Part shown: piece by piece, positions 22,610-33,899 of the stretch
Numbering within the stretch: position 1 is the stretch's first letter
Layout of the letters: each line of letters begins with the position of its first letter
Assembly: GCA_963513935.1 (NCBI GenBank)
Contig: OY740765.1
Location: forward strand, 153,326,401 to 153,390,400
Source: Aphrophora alni
Lineage: Eukaryota; Arthropoda; Insecta; Hemiptera; Aphrophoridae
Reading direction: 5' to 3'
DNA length: 64,000 bases
Notes under the pieces: model-generated
Told to the model about the DNA's origin: nothing
What the model saw: only the letters and a program-made list of their open reading frames with translations
The model's database searches: none
Made by a program: the position numbers and the translations under genes

Positions 22610-25600
22610 AAAGGCGGCCAGCCTTAACCTAGCCAGCAGATTCAAGGCCGAAGGCATCGATGTGGCTCTGATTCAGGAGCCATGGGCGGTGAAAGGTAAG
22701 GTTCTGGGGCTGGGAGACTCTGGGGGCAGGCTGATGTACGATACGTCATCGGACGCTCCCAGAACATGCATGTTAGTGAATAAGAATTTAAGTGTCTTTT
22801 TGCTAAATGAGTTCTGTTCCAGGGATCTGGTGGCAGCTAAGGTGAGATTGGAGGGCCAGGAGGTGTGTGGAGAAATTACCATAGGCTCTGCATACTTCCC
22901 GTTCGACTCGGCCAATCCACCTCCAACTGATGAGTTTACACGCATTGTGGGAGAAGCGAAGAGGAAAGGTGAACACCTAGTCCTTGGAGTGGACTCCAAT
23001 GCGCATCACCTTGCATAGGGGAGCTCGAACTGTAATGCAAGAGGTAAGTCTCTATTTGAATATTTGTCTAGTTATAATTTAGATATAGTTAATGTAGGTA
23101 ACAAACCGACCTTCATCAACAGAGTGAGGAGGGAGGTTATTGACATCACAGTCTGTACTGAACGTACTGCTCAACTCATCAAGGGGTGGAGGGTTTTGGT
23201 GGAGCCATCACTGGCAGATCACCAGCACATTCTATTCGAGATGAGGTGGAAGCAGAAGAGAGTCATCTGGTTCAGAAACCCCAAAAGGACGAACTGGGAG
23301 AAGTACAGGGAAGACTTGGGGCAGGCTGTTCAAGATATAGGGCCTGAAGTGAGGGGGATAGAGGAGTTGTAAGAAGTATCGGTACAGCTGCAGGCTGCGG
23401 TGCAGGGTGCTTTTCAGGCCAACTGCCCCCTCACACAAAGGAAAAAACACGATACGGTAAGGTGGTGGAACAAGGAACTAGCTAAAATGAAGAGGGAGGT
23501 TAGAACTCTGTTCAAGGCCTCTAAACATCAAGGTTGCTGAGAACCCTATCATAAAAAACTTACTGAGTATAACTCAGCAATTCGCAAAGCCAAGCGGGAT
23601 TCCTGGAGAAAGTACTGTGAAAGAGTGGAAGAGTGCTCTGAAACGGCTAGACTCCAGAAGATCCTGAGGGCAGAACATACCAATATGGTGGGCTCTCTGG
23701 AAAAACCAGATGGCTCGTATACGCAGTCCGGAAGGGAGACTCTGGAAGTACTCCTGGGATGTCACTTTCCGGATTGCGAGATAGAGGGAGGAAGCGATCC
23801 CTCCCTGTACACTAGGGCAAGTCCGCGTAGAGCAGACTGGAACTGCTCGAGGAGACTCATTAATGAGGATAAGGTGGACTGGGCCATAAGATCGTTCGAG
23901 ATGCATAGGGCCCCGGGGCCGGATGGGATCACTCCCTTACTCCTCAAGGAGGGTTTGGAGGTGCTCAGGCCGGTTATCACGGGTGCTTTTCGAGCGAGCT
24001 TGGCGCTGCGCCATGTTCCAAGGAATTGGTCTGTGGCGAGGGTGGTCTTCGCTCCAAAGCCTGGAAGAGCGGGATATGCTCAGGCCAAGGCCAACAGACC
24101 AATTTGCCTAAACTCTTTCCTGCTAAAGGCAATGGAAAGAATTCTGGATGTCAATATCAGAGATAGCGTGCTTAGGAGTTCAGGCTTGCACGAAAATCAA
24201 TTTGCTTATAGACCAGGCAGGTCCACTGAGGCTGCTCTACATCATTTAGTGAGCAGAATAGAGGAAAGTCTGGAAGCAAAGGAAATAGCTCTGGGGGCGT
24301 TCCTGGACATAGAGGGAGCCTTCAGCAACACTTCAATACAATCAATGATTAGGGCTTTGGAGGATTGTGAAGTGAACAAGACTGTTGTAGGATGGGTGTC
24401 TGCCATGCTGAACAGCAGGTTAATCCAGGCTACTCTGTATGATGAAATTATCACGGTCAGAGCTAGACGTGGATGTGCACAGGGCGGAGTCTTATCCCCC
24501 CTGTTATGGAACCTGGTAGTGGATAAGATCCTTAGGTGTTTAACGAACAAGGATTCTACTCACAGGGATATGCCGATGATGTGGCCATCGTGGTTAGAGG
24601 TAGAGACATGAGCGTCGTTTGTGACCTCATGCAGGCTGCCTTTATCCAGGTGGAAAGGTGGTGTCAGGAGGAACAGCTATCTGTGAATCCTGTAAAAACT
24701 TCTCTCATTCCCTTCACAAGAAAAAGGAATCTGGGAGTGAGGTCGCTACCTAAGCTCTTTGGGCAGGAGGTAGCGTTGGAGAACCAGGTGAAGTACCTAG
24801 GTACTGTGTTGGATAAAAGGCTCACCTGGAACCCACAGATAGAACGGGTAGTAACCAGAGCCAAGTGTCTTATGTTTGCGTGTAAGAGGGCTGTTGGTAA
24901 ACAATGGGGTCTGCAACCCAAGGTGGTGATGTGGATTTACACCATGATCATTAGACCACTAATCTCCTATGCTGCGGTGGTTTGGTGGACTAAGACGTTA
25001 CAAGGTGGGGTTGGAAGTAGAATGGATGGTCTCCAAAGGGTGGCCTGTTTGGCCATCACGGGGGCCATGGGGTCTACACCAACGGTTACCTTGAATGCTC
25101 TACTGGATCTCCCTCCCCTAGGGGTATATATTCAGGGACAGGCCAGGATGAGTGCATACAGACTACAGCAAACGGGTTGCTGGAGAAAGAGGTGGCCTGC
25201 AATCGGGCACTGCAGGATAAATCAAGTGGTCAACAGGGAAGTGTTAGACATGCCCTCAGATCACATGATACCTAATGTTTCATTAGACAAGCCTTTCAAG
25301 ACGAAGATCTTCTCTAGGGAAGAATGGGAGTCTGGAAGGAGGTTATATAACGAGCAAGATATAGTCTGGTTCACAGATGGCTCGAAAACGGAGATGGGTA
25401 CAGGCGGTGGCATAAATGGGCTCAACCCAGAGAGTTCCATCGTACTGAGCCTAGGTAAGCATGCTACTGTTTTCCAAGCAGAAGTAGGTGCTATCTCTGA
25501 ATGTATCAAGGAGAATCAAAGAATGAAATACATAGGTAAGAACATTCTGATCTTCACAGATAGTCAAGCTGCTATTAAGGCACTAAACACGACTAGGGTA

Positions 25601-26196
25601 AAGTCGAAGCAGGTATGGGACTGTATCTCATCATTGATAAAGCTTAGTCAGATGAACACGGTCACTGTGGGCTGGGTTCCTGGCCACTCAGGTATTGATG
25701 GTAATGAGAGAGCAGATGAATTAGCCAGGTCAGGTTCAGAATCCCCTTTCGTGGGCCCGGAACCGGTGTTCGGAATCTACTATGGACATGCCAGGGCAGC
25801 GGTTGATACGTGGATACGGGAGGGGATGAACAGGGCCTGGACGAATTCAACCACTAGTAGACTTGCTAAAAGGTTATTTAGACCAAGCAAGAAACATGCT
25901 GAACAACTCATCTCTCTCAGAAGGGATAACATGAGGTGGGTGGTTGGGCTCTTAACGAGCCACTGTCACCTCAGAAACACCTACACAGGATAGGGATTGC
26001 TGCAGATAATACTTGCAGGAAATGTGGTTTGGCTGAAGAGTCCGCAGAACACATTCTTTTAGAGTGTGAGGCGTTAGTACGAGCCAGGCTATACTCTCTA
26101 GGCCCTCCGGGGAAAGAGATGGAAACCATCCTAGACAACCCTATCGGTAGTATCTGTTCCTTCATAAGGATGACGGGTATTACTGAATGGGTGTAG
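22557..26196 (+). pseudogene. LINE ORF2: endonuclease-RT-RNase H, five lesions
   Basis: Domains appear in order. An AP endonuclease spans about 22570-23280 (ALIQEPW, GVDSNAHH and ADHQHI carry its metal- and phosphate-binding residues). Reverse transcriptase spans about 23890-24850 (APGPDGI, FLDIEGAF as motif A, CAQGGVLSPLLWN, YADDV as motif C). RNase H spans about 25365-25730 (FTDGSK, the Glu of FQAEVGA, FTDSQAA, GHSGIDGNERADELA: all catalytic acids kept). A C-terminal C..C....HIL..C motif lies near 26020-26070. Lesions are a TAG at 23016 where Trp is expected after the HH motif, a TAA at 23370, a TGA near 23538, and single-base losses near 24543 and 25969. The catalytic residues are otherwise intact, so decay is recent. 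The start is taken as the ATG at 22557, with a second in-frame ATG at 22569. Confidence 0.9.
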
Positions 26197-26295
26197 GAAG
26201 AAAATTGGGGCGGCAAAAGATCGCTAGGTCGACGCCGGTGAGGCCTCTGAAGGAGGCGTTCACAGCCCAGAACGGAAAAAAAAAAAAAAAAAAAA

Positions 26296-26460
26296 GATGG
26301 AAGATTCGGTAGGATATTTAGGCTAAGAGAGTGGACTGGAGACTGGTGGAGGAGGAGCAGTTGTGGAGAGACCACCGGGAAAGGAAGAGGATGTGCTAAA
26401 CTATCTGTCAAAGCAGAAACGTCAAAGGGTGATGATGATGATATGTTGTTAGACAGTTTA
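26296..26460. other. LINE target duplication and right part of split sequence
   Basis: 26296-26305 is the right copy of GATGGAAGAT. The following sequence, ending in a short GATGATGATGAT run (about 26431-26444), continues the sequence interrupted at 20819. A 3' end with a trinucleotide tail suggests that the host of the insertion was itself an older truncated LINE. This is inference. Confidence 0.5.
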
Positions 26461-26682
26461 ACAGTTGTGGAATAAAATGAATTCTTGTAATAACAAATAT
26501 CATTGTTATAAACAGGAAAATGAATAAATGTTGAAGTTTATTAAAATTTTATAGTAAACATAAAAACTTTATATTTTAATGAAGAGTTCTTAAAATTAGA
26601 TTTACCTATGTCGATACAAATTTTTATAACAGATTTTAAATAAGGTAAACTTTTCTGGTCACCCTGTACAATAAATACACAC

Positions 26683-26783
26683 CTTTAGTGTTATGGAATT
26701 CTGGTAAGTTTGATTTCATAGCCAAGTCATTCAGAGATTCCTTCCAGATATACCAACGTAGATCCACTTCAGACTGTTTGCTT
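26683..26783 (-). CDS. COG1: COG1 exon
   Basis: This 101-nt minus-strand exon has an acceptor (tttgttacag) and a donor (AAAG|gtgtgt). Its first base completes the Glu codon begun in the exon at 43040-43227, and it ends one base into the next codon, matching the exon at 15285-15477. It encodes about 33 residues including VDLRWYIWKESLNDLAMKS. The W/Y...ESLNDL pattern resembles the COG1 segment before its C-terminal half. A piggyBac-type MITE begins only 68 bases beyond the acceptor, on the intron side. Confidence 0.85.
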
Positions 26784-26855
26784 CTGTAACAAAAGTAAAT
26801 ATGAATCATCCATAAAGTAAAGAACGTAATGAATCTAACACTAGTAATAACTTAA

Positions 26856-27673
26856 CCCTTAGCACGCGTATGACAGGATTTCACGTAACCCTCAACTTGA
26901 CTGGTAACGCGTATGACAGGATATCTCGATTCAACAATATTTGACTTCTGCAGGTATTTTTAATTCGTTTAAAGTCCAATAGAGTGCAGGGAAATGTCCT
27001 ATTGGTATAATGTGACACTCCCACTAAGGTATTTGTTCTCGATCACCTGTCGTTGGTCTTTATTTGGTTGTTATAGCAACCAGGCGCCATTTTGTGTTCT
27101 GCCCCAGCGCGTATAACGTGGTTTCTCGTTCTAGTACGACTGTCAGTTGTGAAATGTTTTGTGTCAGCGTTATAACTGCTATAGCTGTTCATTGTTGATT
27201 TGTTTGGGCCGTTTTATTGTTTATATGTATATTTAGTCTATATCAGTAATTTTTTTGATGTCCTGAATGTAGGTAATTATTATGAGCAGTAGAAAGATAT
27301 TTTTGATATGGTATGTTGATTTTTCTCAAAATCTTTTTTTAGTAAAATTTATTTGTTTGGTGAAATTCAGGTTATTTTGAATTAAATACTAGGCCTACTT
27401 TTATATATAAAAAAAAAAAGATTTGTTTGTAAATATTAAAAAAAATATATAATCTGTGTCATAGGTTAGGTTAAAAATGTGAAATTAAGTATTTTTTCTT
27501 GTTTTAATCTGTAAAAAAAATTTTAAAGCCAATCTATATATATATATATTTTTTTTACCAAATATATCTGTAAGAACCCAAAATCAAATAGAACTTTAAA
27601 CAATTACAATTTTTTTTTTCCTAATAGCACGTTATGAGTAAATAGCCTAAATTGTTATTCAGCGTGCTAAGGG
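26856..27673. mobile_element. piggyBac-type MITE 2 (TTAA flanked)
   Basis: An 818-bp element begins CCCTTAGCACGCGTATGAC and ends CAGCGTGCTAAGGG, with exact TTAA on both sides (26852-26855, 27674-27677). The ACGCGTATGACAGGAT word is repeated near the left end. There is no transposase. It sits 72 bp from a COG1 exon, so it lies close to the branch-point region of that intron. Confidence 0.92.
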
Positions 27674-27677
27674 TTAA

Positions 27678-28689
27678 AATAATTTATTTGGTACTTACAA
27701 GAAGACTTTACCTATTACTTTATCACATAATAGTAAAAAAATTTGAAATACAATGATACAAAAAATAGATGTTAAGAGTTTTTTTGCAGAAATATCCATT
27801 TTGAAGCCCTTAGGTAGTCTGTGTATCTGTGCTCCATAGCTCTAACAAGTTAATATTAGTTGATAAAATTTGATATGTGAATTTATTTTTAGACCTGACC
27901 AAGTGATTTGACTCCGCCGAAACTTCTACATCTACAACCTACTTTAACATTAAATCTAAAATTAAATTTAGAAAATGATAGTATTTATTTTGAGTAAATC
28001 ATTGTTGATTATATTTACAATCAAGTGTTAAAAAAAGGCTGTGTAATAAATTCAATTTTATAAAATTATATTTTTAATTTTTTGTTTCGTTTTAGCGAAA
28101 GCTGCCGCGGTGCCTCTGGAGACTCTTTGTGATGCCCCCAGGCGCCGCAGCGTACACTTCGGGAACCCCGGGGCTAGGCCTATATATTTTTGTATGCTCA
28201 AAATAAAATATTATCTCGCAACACATTCAATAGCAATTTTGTATACATGAAAATTACATTTCTTTATAAACACTGTTAATTTATGTAATTTTTTTGAACT
28301 CACAAAAAAATGTTGTTTACGAAAGCGCTAATGATTAAAGATTTTTATGTTGGACATCTTATCTGGAGAATTTTAAATTAGTCAAATTTGTTTATATTCC
28401 AACATTTGACCTAAGAATTTCAAAATGAATAAACACATTTTATGAAACTTGAACTAATCAAAACATACAGACTTATATAACCTATTGAATGTTGTCTATT
28501 ATGTTTTTTAACAGGTCTATTTAAACATTGGCACTGGTCAGTTTAGCCTATATAATAAAATTAAAAATATTAACAACCTATTTAGAATAATTTTATAACA
28601 ATACCATTAATTTTTATTATTAACAATACAATTTTTAATTTAATAAGACAAATTTATGAAACCTAAAGAGGCTGTTCTTTTTCAGGACA
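27678..28689. other. COG1 intron, mostly unassigned
   Basis: AT-rich, except for a sharp GC-rich island at about 28100-28185 (GCTGCCGCGGTGCC ... GGAACCCCGGGG). The island looks like the terminus of a DNA transposon but has no recognised partner. Confidence 0.4.
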
Positions 28690-29329
28690 TTCCAATAGTC
28701 GCCACAATATTCCATGTTTTGGAAAAGCAGGACCTTGCTGTCTCAGGTCTAAAAGGACTAAGGAATGATTTAAAATCTTCTTTGTTTTTAATATATATCG
28801 AGATTCACAAATATCGAGGAGAATAGGATATTTTCTTCTACCACATTGTTGGATCCACGATTCAAAGGAAAACCTTTTAGAAGTACTTTAGAAATTGCAA
28901 AATACAAAATTATAGAAAAAATGAAAGGGCTATTGATGGAAGAAAGTGATCCCCCTTGTGCCCCTACAGTAAGTCAAACTGAAGGACCGTGCAAGAAACT
29001 GAAAGGGATCTGGGCTCATCACCAAGAATTATTCAACAAGAACCAAGCACGATGGCTGTAAAAGAGTGCTAGAGAATAGAATTGGAAAATTACCTTCAAG
29101 AAAATACAATGGACCCAAAAATAGATATCAAATTGGCATATACTGGTCACCTAGTGCAAACAAGAGGCTGAAAATACTGGCATTTAAATATTTGTGTATT
29201 CCGCTGTCCACCGTTTTCAGCAAAAGACTGTTCAGTACAGCGGGCAATATTTGCGACAGGAAAAGAAATAGGCTTGACCCTAAAAGAGTCAAGATGTTGG
29301 TGTTCTTGAATCAGAGTATTGACTCGTAA
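28690..29329 (+). pseudogene. hAT transposase relic (C-terminal half)
   Basis: Three plus-strand segments follow the order of hAT transposases. About 28700-28780 has IVATIFHVLEKQDL. At 28846 comes LDPRFKGK, the LDPRFK signature. At 29066-29329 the C-terminal dimerisation region reads YWSPSANKRLKILAFKYLCI, followed by PLSTVFSKRLFSTAGN and R.RL.P..V..L.FLNQ. A stop at 29059 and frame changes break it. The N-terminal zinc finger and the first catalytic residues are missing. Confidence 0.85.
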
Positions 29330-30240
29330 ATAATTATGTGGCTGTTAGTCTGTTGTATATATTTTGTTCATTCATTTTTAAAGGTTTTGAAAAGTCAAGT
29401 ATTCTTTTTATGTTATCCTTCGTTCAATAATTTGAATTAATTACAATAGTTTCATTTATTGTTTGTAACCATAGTGGTTCTTTTTTCTTTAGCCAGTTGG
29501 ACACTTCATCATAAAGAAGTTTAAGGTGAATAATGTCATTGTTTGCAGGTTGTTGAGTTTTTATAAGCACTAGGTTAGGTTAGTTTGTAAGTAATTTACA
29601 CCATCTCTCTGCTGACATATTTCTTCTTATCCATAATAGGACAGTGCAAGTTTCAGCTTCAAAGGTGAATATTGGGGTGTAGTTTTATATGCATTTGTTT
29701 CAATCCTTTGTGCCTAATTCTGAATGCTATATAACTTTTTAAGGTTTATTTATTTACGGACATTGCCTCTTTAGAAATTGACATGTCATTGGTCCAGCAG
29801 CATGTTGAAATGATTCAATATTCATAGACATAGACTACACAGCTTTCTTTTTATCCAATTGTAAAAATAATCATATGTAGCCTAGATATTTTTGACTTAC
29901 ACAAATAGTTTTTAGCAAACAAATTTTACATTTTCAATAAATATATATAAAGTTAACTAAAATTTTTAATACTCCCATAAAGATTAACATATTATTTATA
30001 ATTTCTTACAACAAAGATATTAATTGCTGCATAGCCATACAAAAAAGAGCAATAGTATATTCCATTTTGGATCTTATTAAACTTTGGTATACATTTAAGG
30101 CAAACTTGGTGGGTTTGTTTTCCTTTCCCCATATTTACAGGGTTTTGGTAATTGTGATAATTGGAATAGAAAAACAGGAATCGAATTCTAGGAATCGGAA
30201 TCGGGAATTAATAAAACCTGGAATCGACCCATCCCTAATT
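29330..30240. mobile_element. hAT 3' untranslated region and terminus
   Basis: AT-rich sequence follows the transposase relic and ends in repeated GGAATCGG words and TCGACCCATCCCTAAT at about 30225-30240. In reverse this is a TAGGGATGGGTCGA terminus, typical of hAT. A similar terminus (GAATCGTCTCATCCCTAA) occurs near 41090-41110. The left end was not found. Confidence 0.55.
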
Positions 30241-31090
30241 GATATGGATGAAAATGATTCAGGGTTATCTTCAAAAGTTGTAAAAACATTAATGCAGCCT
30301 TACTTGGGAAAAAACTATGTTATTTTTATGGACAACTAGTTCTCGAGACTTGAACTGTATGATTGGCTATTTGAAAGGACATAGGCGCTTGTTGCAATCT
30401 AAATTCTAGAAAAAGAAATGTCCCATGTCTTCTTAAAAAAATGAAGAAGGACGAGTATGTCTTTCACCATAGTAAACAAATGGTTGTTGTGCGATGGTGT
30501 GACCGCAGGCCAGTAACAATGATTTAAACAGTAGATAATCCTGAAATGACATCTATTGATACGAGATCACATAAAATAAAAGCAAATCAAATTTGTTATA
30601 AATTATACTGCAAACATGGGAGCGGTTTATCGCACGGATATGATGATGTCCTTCAATGATTGCACTAGGGACACCATCAAATGGTACATAAAACTGTTTT
30701 TTTTTTCACTTTATAGACCTCAGTGTGCTAAATGTATTTTTTATGTATAAACATCATGTTTTAAAAACTAATCCTATACTAAGTCTGCATATTATAAACT
30801 TTAGACTGAGTGTAATAAGGCAATTGTTAAAACGGCATGCCATTTCAAAGAACAGTGTTGCAGTGTCCTGACCCATTGCTGGTATCGGTGATCTGTTAAG
30901 TCTTCAAAGTCGCCACTTCATGTAACTGCTCACCTCCAATGAGTCATGGAAGAAGAAGCTTTCTCTACAATGCTTTGTATGAAAACATACTAAGCGATCA
31001 TCACCAAAGTGGAAGGAAAAATGCTACGAGTGCTCAACATGTGAGGTGCCTCTTTGTACATATCCTTGTTTTGAACAATATCAAACGTTA
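30241..31090 (+). pseudogene. piggyBac transposase relic
   Basis: Directly after the hAT terminus, plus-strand fragments follow a piggyBac (PGBD-type) transposase: SSKVVKTLMQPYLGKNYVIF, then MDN (the DN of the catalytic core), LELYDWLFE, LKKMKKDEYVFHHSKQMVVV, and RW.DRRPV. At about 31021-31085 the C-terminal cysteine-rich motif reads CYECSTC..PLC..PCF. Stops occur at 30337, near 30390 and beyond. The N-terminal half is missing, which suggests that the hAT element inserted into it or joined by deletion. Confidence 0.75.
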
Positions 31091-31228
31091 AAAAAGTATT
31101 AAAACTGTATATAATCATTATTTCTTGAAGATTAAAGCAAATATAATCTCTTTTGTTTGAAAGTGTAATTTTTTTCCCCCACTCAGTATATTTAGGGTAA
31201 TTGTCATACTCCTTCACATCCGTTTTGT

Positions 31229-31248
31229 AGCACGGAAATTTCCGTGCT
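31229..31248. repeat. 20-bp perfect palindrome
   Basis: AGCACGGAAATTTCCGTGCT reads the same on both strands. It lies 140 bases past the piggyBac relic and about 100 bases before the LTR element. It may be a subterminal hairpin of the piggyBac element. Confidence 0.85.
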
Positions 31249-31345
31249 TACTCGATAACAGGTTAAAGGACACACAATTGATGTGAGCCAAGTAGGATTG
31301 TTGTCAAAAAGTATCTAAGGTAATCTATTAAACCATGGGAGGCGA

Positions 31346-31349
31346 ATAT
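31346..31349 (+). repeat. Target-site duplication ATAT (left)
   Basis: ATAT directly precedes the 5' LTR and recurs at 39915-39918 directly after the 3' LTR. Confidence 0.85.
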
Positions 31350-33735
31350 TGCAACGGTTTAATTGAACCGCCTGCAAGGAGCAATTTTGGAAAATAGATA
31401 AATTCCAAAATTTCAATTAAATCAAATAATAATTGTAGGAATGACAAAAACATTTCTAAATATAAAATAACACATGTAAAGTTAAAGGGAATATGTAAGT
31501 TAGCCAAGCCAAGGTCACGCGCCTTGACAGGAAATATCTAGCGTTCCGGATTGAACAGGAATTCGTCCATATGTTTCTAATGCAAAAAACATCAAAATCC
31601 GAAAACTTAAATTAAAATGATATAATCGTGTAGAGCTAGGAAAACCTAATAATAAATAATAAGAGAATAAACTCGTCAAATTAATAATAAAAAAGTTATA
31701 GCCATAATAAAACGTCATAAAACATAAAAAACCCTTAAAATAAAGAAATTCCAAAATCTAATAATAACAACGCATAACCATAATATAAACTAGAAATAAA
31801 TAAGACTCGAAATCAAAATTTAATAAAAGACCATAAAGTAATTAAATAATAAATAACCAAAAATGCAGAAAGTACCGTAACTTGTGAAACCCAGAAGCGA
31901 GGAAGAAGAGGAAAGCAGTTTTGGAACTTTCAGCATCAGAGGAACAACTTGCAAAAAGAAGATTTTCAAAATTTCCAAAATTGGAAAAACTAAATTTTGA
32001 AAACTTACGAAATTTTCAAATCTCCGTAAAAGGAAAAATATATGTCGTATCGCTACAAATGAAGATGGAAAATCATCAGGGAAAGAAGGGCTTCAAAATG
32101 AAATCACCCAGAAGAAGATCGAGCGAAGCGAACGGGATATATGAAGAAAAGAAGAATTCGCAAGTAAAAAATTATGAATTTCAGGAATCAACTTGTCTTG
32201 AACGTCGTGCGCATAGTAGGCAGTAGACGCATGGAAAGGGAAAGTTACCAACTTCAACACAAATCCACCATAAGAAATTAAACTAATTATAACAAATAAT
32301 AATAGGAATAGATAATATAAAATAAGAAAAATAGACAAACAATAGAAGAATAAGCCAAGGAAAGTTCATCGTAGTGCAAATAAATAAATAAAATTAATTA
32401 AATTGTGAAATAAAACAGTAACAATAATCAGTGAAGGTTGGCCACACTGAAAGGCCTAAAATTCGACGAGTTAACTTTCTTCAAGTTAATTCGACAGTCT
32501 CGTTTAGTACCAGCTCCAGGGAAGTCTTCTAATAGCAGCTCCAGGAAAGATCACCAACTTTACTCAAGTCTGAACAGGAAATCGTCGTGAAAATATTGTC
32601 AACGCTCTGTACTTCGCCAGGTTAATAACGGTGCCTACAGAAAGGATCGGCCTTGCAGGAGACAACGTGACATCCTACAACAGCTTAGTAGAAGAGATCT
32701 TCACTACGGACTCCGGCAAACATTCTTCTAGAACTTGTCGTCATCAACAGATTCTTCGAGAACTGGACTTCGAGATATTCTAGACAACTCTCAGAAAACA
32801 TCTCCAAGATCCTCAAACACTCTCAGAATCAGGACGAGCGGACTTGTGCACTCCACAAAACAAGGTACTGCATAAATCAAGCTTTTTTAATAAATAAAAT
32901 ATTTTTTAATAAACTTGAATTACGTCCAAAATTATTAAACTCAATAAAGTTAAATAATAACATTTTAAAGACAAAGTAAAGTCAAAATAAAGCCAATTTT
33001 AAATTCATTCAAATAAAGAGATATAAAATACAATAAAATTCGAGTCCAATAATAAAGCAAAAGTAACAGATTGGAAAGGAATAAATAATAGGATTCATAT
33101 TTATGTGTATTAGAATAAGAATATCAATTGTTAGTTTTAGTTATTGTTAAAATTGTTTAATATAGTAGATTTTCAGTTTGTTAAAAGAGAAAGCATTTAA
33201 TATAAATTGTCAGAAAAGGCGACATTAATTGTTGTAAAAGATTCGAAAGAAATCCATTGTTTCTCAAAATAAAAATTAAATTGTAGACTCTTAAATAAAT
33301 TTGGTAAATTTCATTGTTGAATATTTTAATTAAATCTAACCCATTCAAAGAAACTCATTACATTAGAAAGAAGAAAAAGTAAGTGCTCACCAAGTATAAA
33401 GTTAAAAATTCAAAACAGAGCAAATTTTGGTGTTAATGAATTAAAGAGCTCCAAAGGGCACACCCTTTGAAAAAGAGTCTGGAGTTTTAAGAAAGGTAAG
33501 CTAGTATAAGAAGTGAATATATTAATATAGTAAAATTTCCTGTGTTAGCATAAGTTGATTAAAATAAATTATTCTTGTGTGACATAAGGAATCAAGAGCC
33601 TTATCAAAACTATTAAACTGCGAAAGAATCACTCTCTATTAGTAAGTAGATCGCGGGGTTGAAGTTGGGGTAAGGTCTTGCAGCGAGTGCTGTCCTCCCC
33701 GTGGAAAGGCTGTCTGTCGGGGGGGGTGCGTTGCA
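31350..33735 (+). repeat. 5' LTR (2386 bp)
   Basis: It begins TGCAACGG and ends CGTTGCA, giving a short terminal inverted repeat. By eye it matches the 3' LTR throughout except for the last ~80 bases. A run of GAA-rich and Lys-rich sequence in the first third yields a 101-codon frame, but that frame has no ATG at its start and is simply duplicated with the LTR. Confidence 0.95.
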
Positions 33736-33737
33736 AG

Positions 33738-33755
33738 TGGCGTCCAACAGCGTAG
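33738..33755 (+). promoter_or_regulatory. Primer-binding site (tRNA-Lys-like)
   Basis: TGGCGTCCAACAGCGTAG begins two bases after the 5' LTR. A TGG start (complement of the tRNA CCA end) and the TGGCG.CCAAC core resemble tRNA-Lys primer sites. The tRNA assignment is inference. Confidence 0.75.
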
Positions 33756-33899
33756 GCTCGAAAGTAACCAAACAAAAAATTGTTAAAATTACTTTAGGGT
33801 TGAAAACGAACAGCTTAAATTCATTAAAATCAAAATTAAAACTTAAAACTTAAATAAATAAACAGTAGTAAACCTAATAAATAAATCTAATAAAAAAAA

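Larger units (their letters stand above)
20820..26295 (+). mobile_element. Near-complete non-LTR retrotransposon (LINE)
   Basis: This 5.48-kb element is flanked by the 10-bp duplication GATGGAAGAT and ends in a poly-A tail (about 26276-26295). Its composition is clearly richer in G+C than the neighbours. It carries a 5' leader, ORF1 (21578-22609) with a DUF4780-like domain, and an overlapping ORF2 with AP-type endonuclease, reverse transcriptase, RNase H and a C-terminal Cys/His motif. Two open reading frames with both AP endonuclease and RNase H place it in the I/LOA/R1 side of the LINE tree; the exact clade is not certain. It is inserted antisense to COG1, in the 11.2-kb intron. ORF2 has three stops and two single-base deletions, so it is inactive but not old. 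Confidence 0.93.

Noticed and set aside
31921..32226. 101-codon frame present twice, at 31921 and 38102
   Set aside because: It lies in both LTRs, so its duplication is not evidence of selection. It starts without ATG and has no domain.
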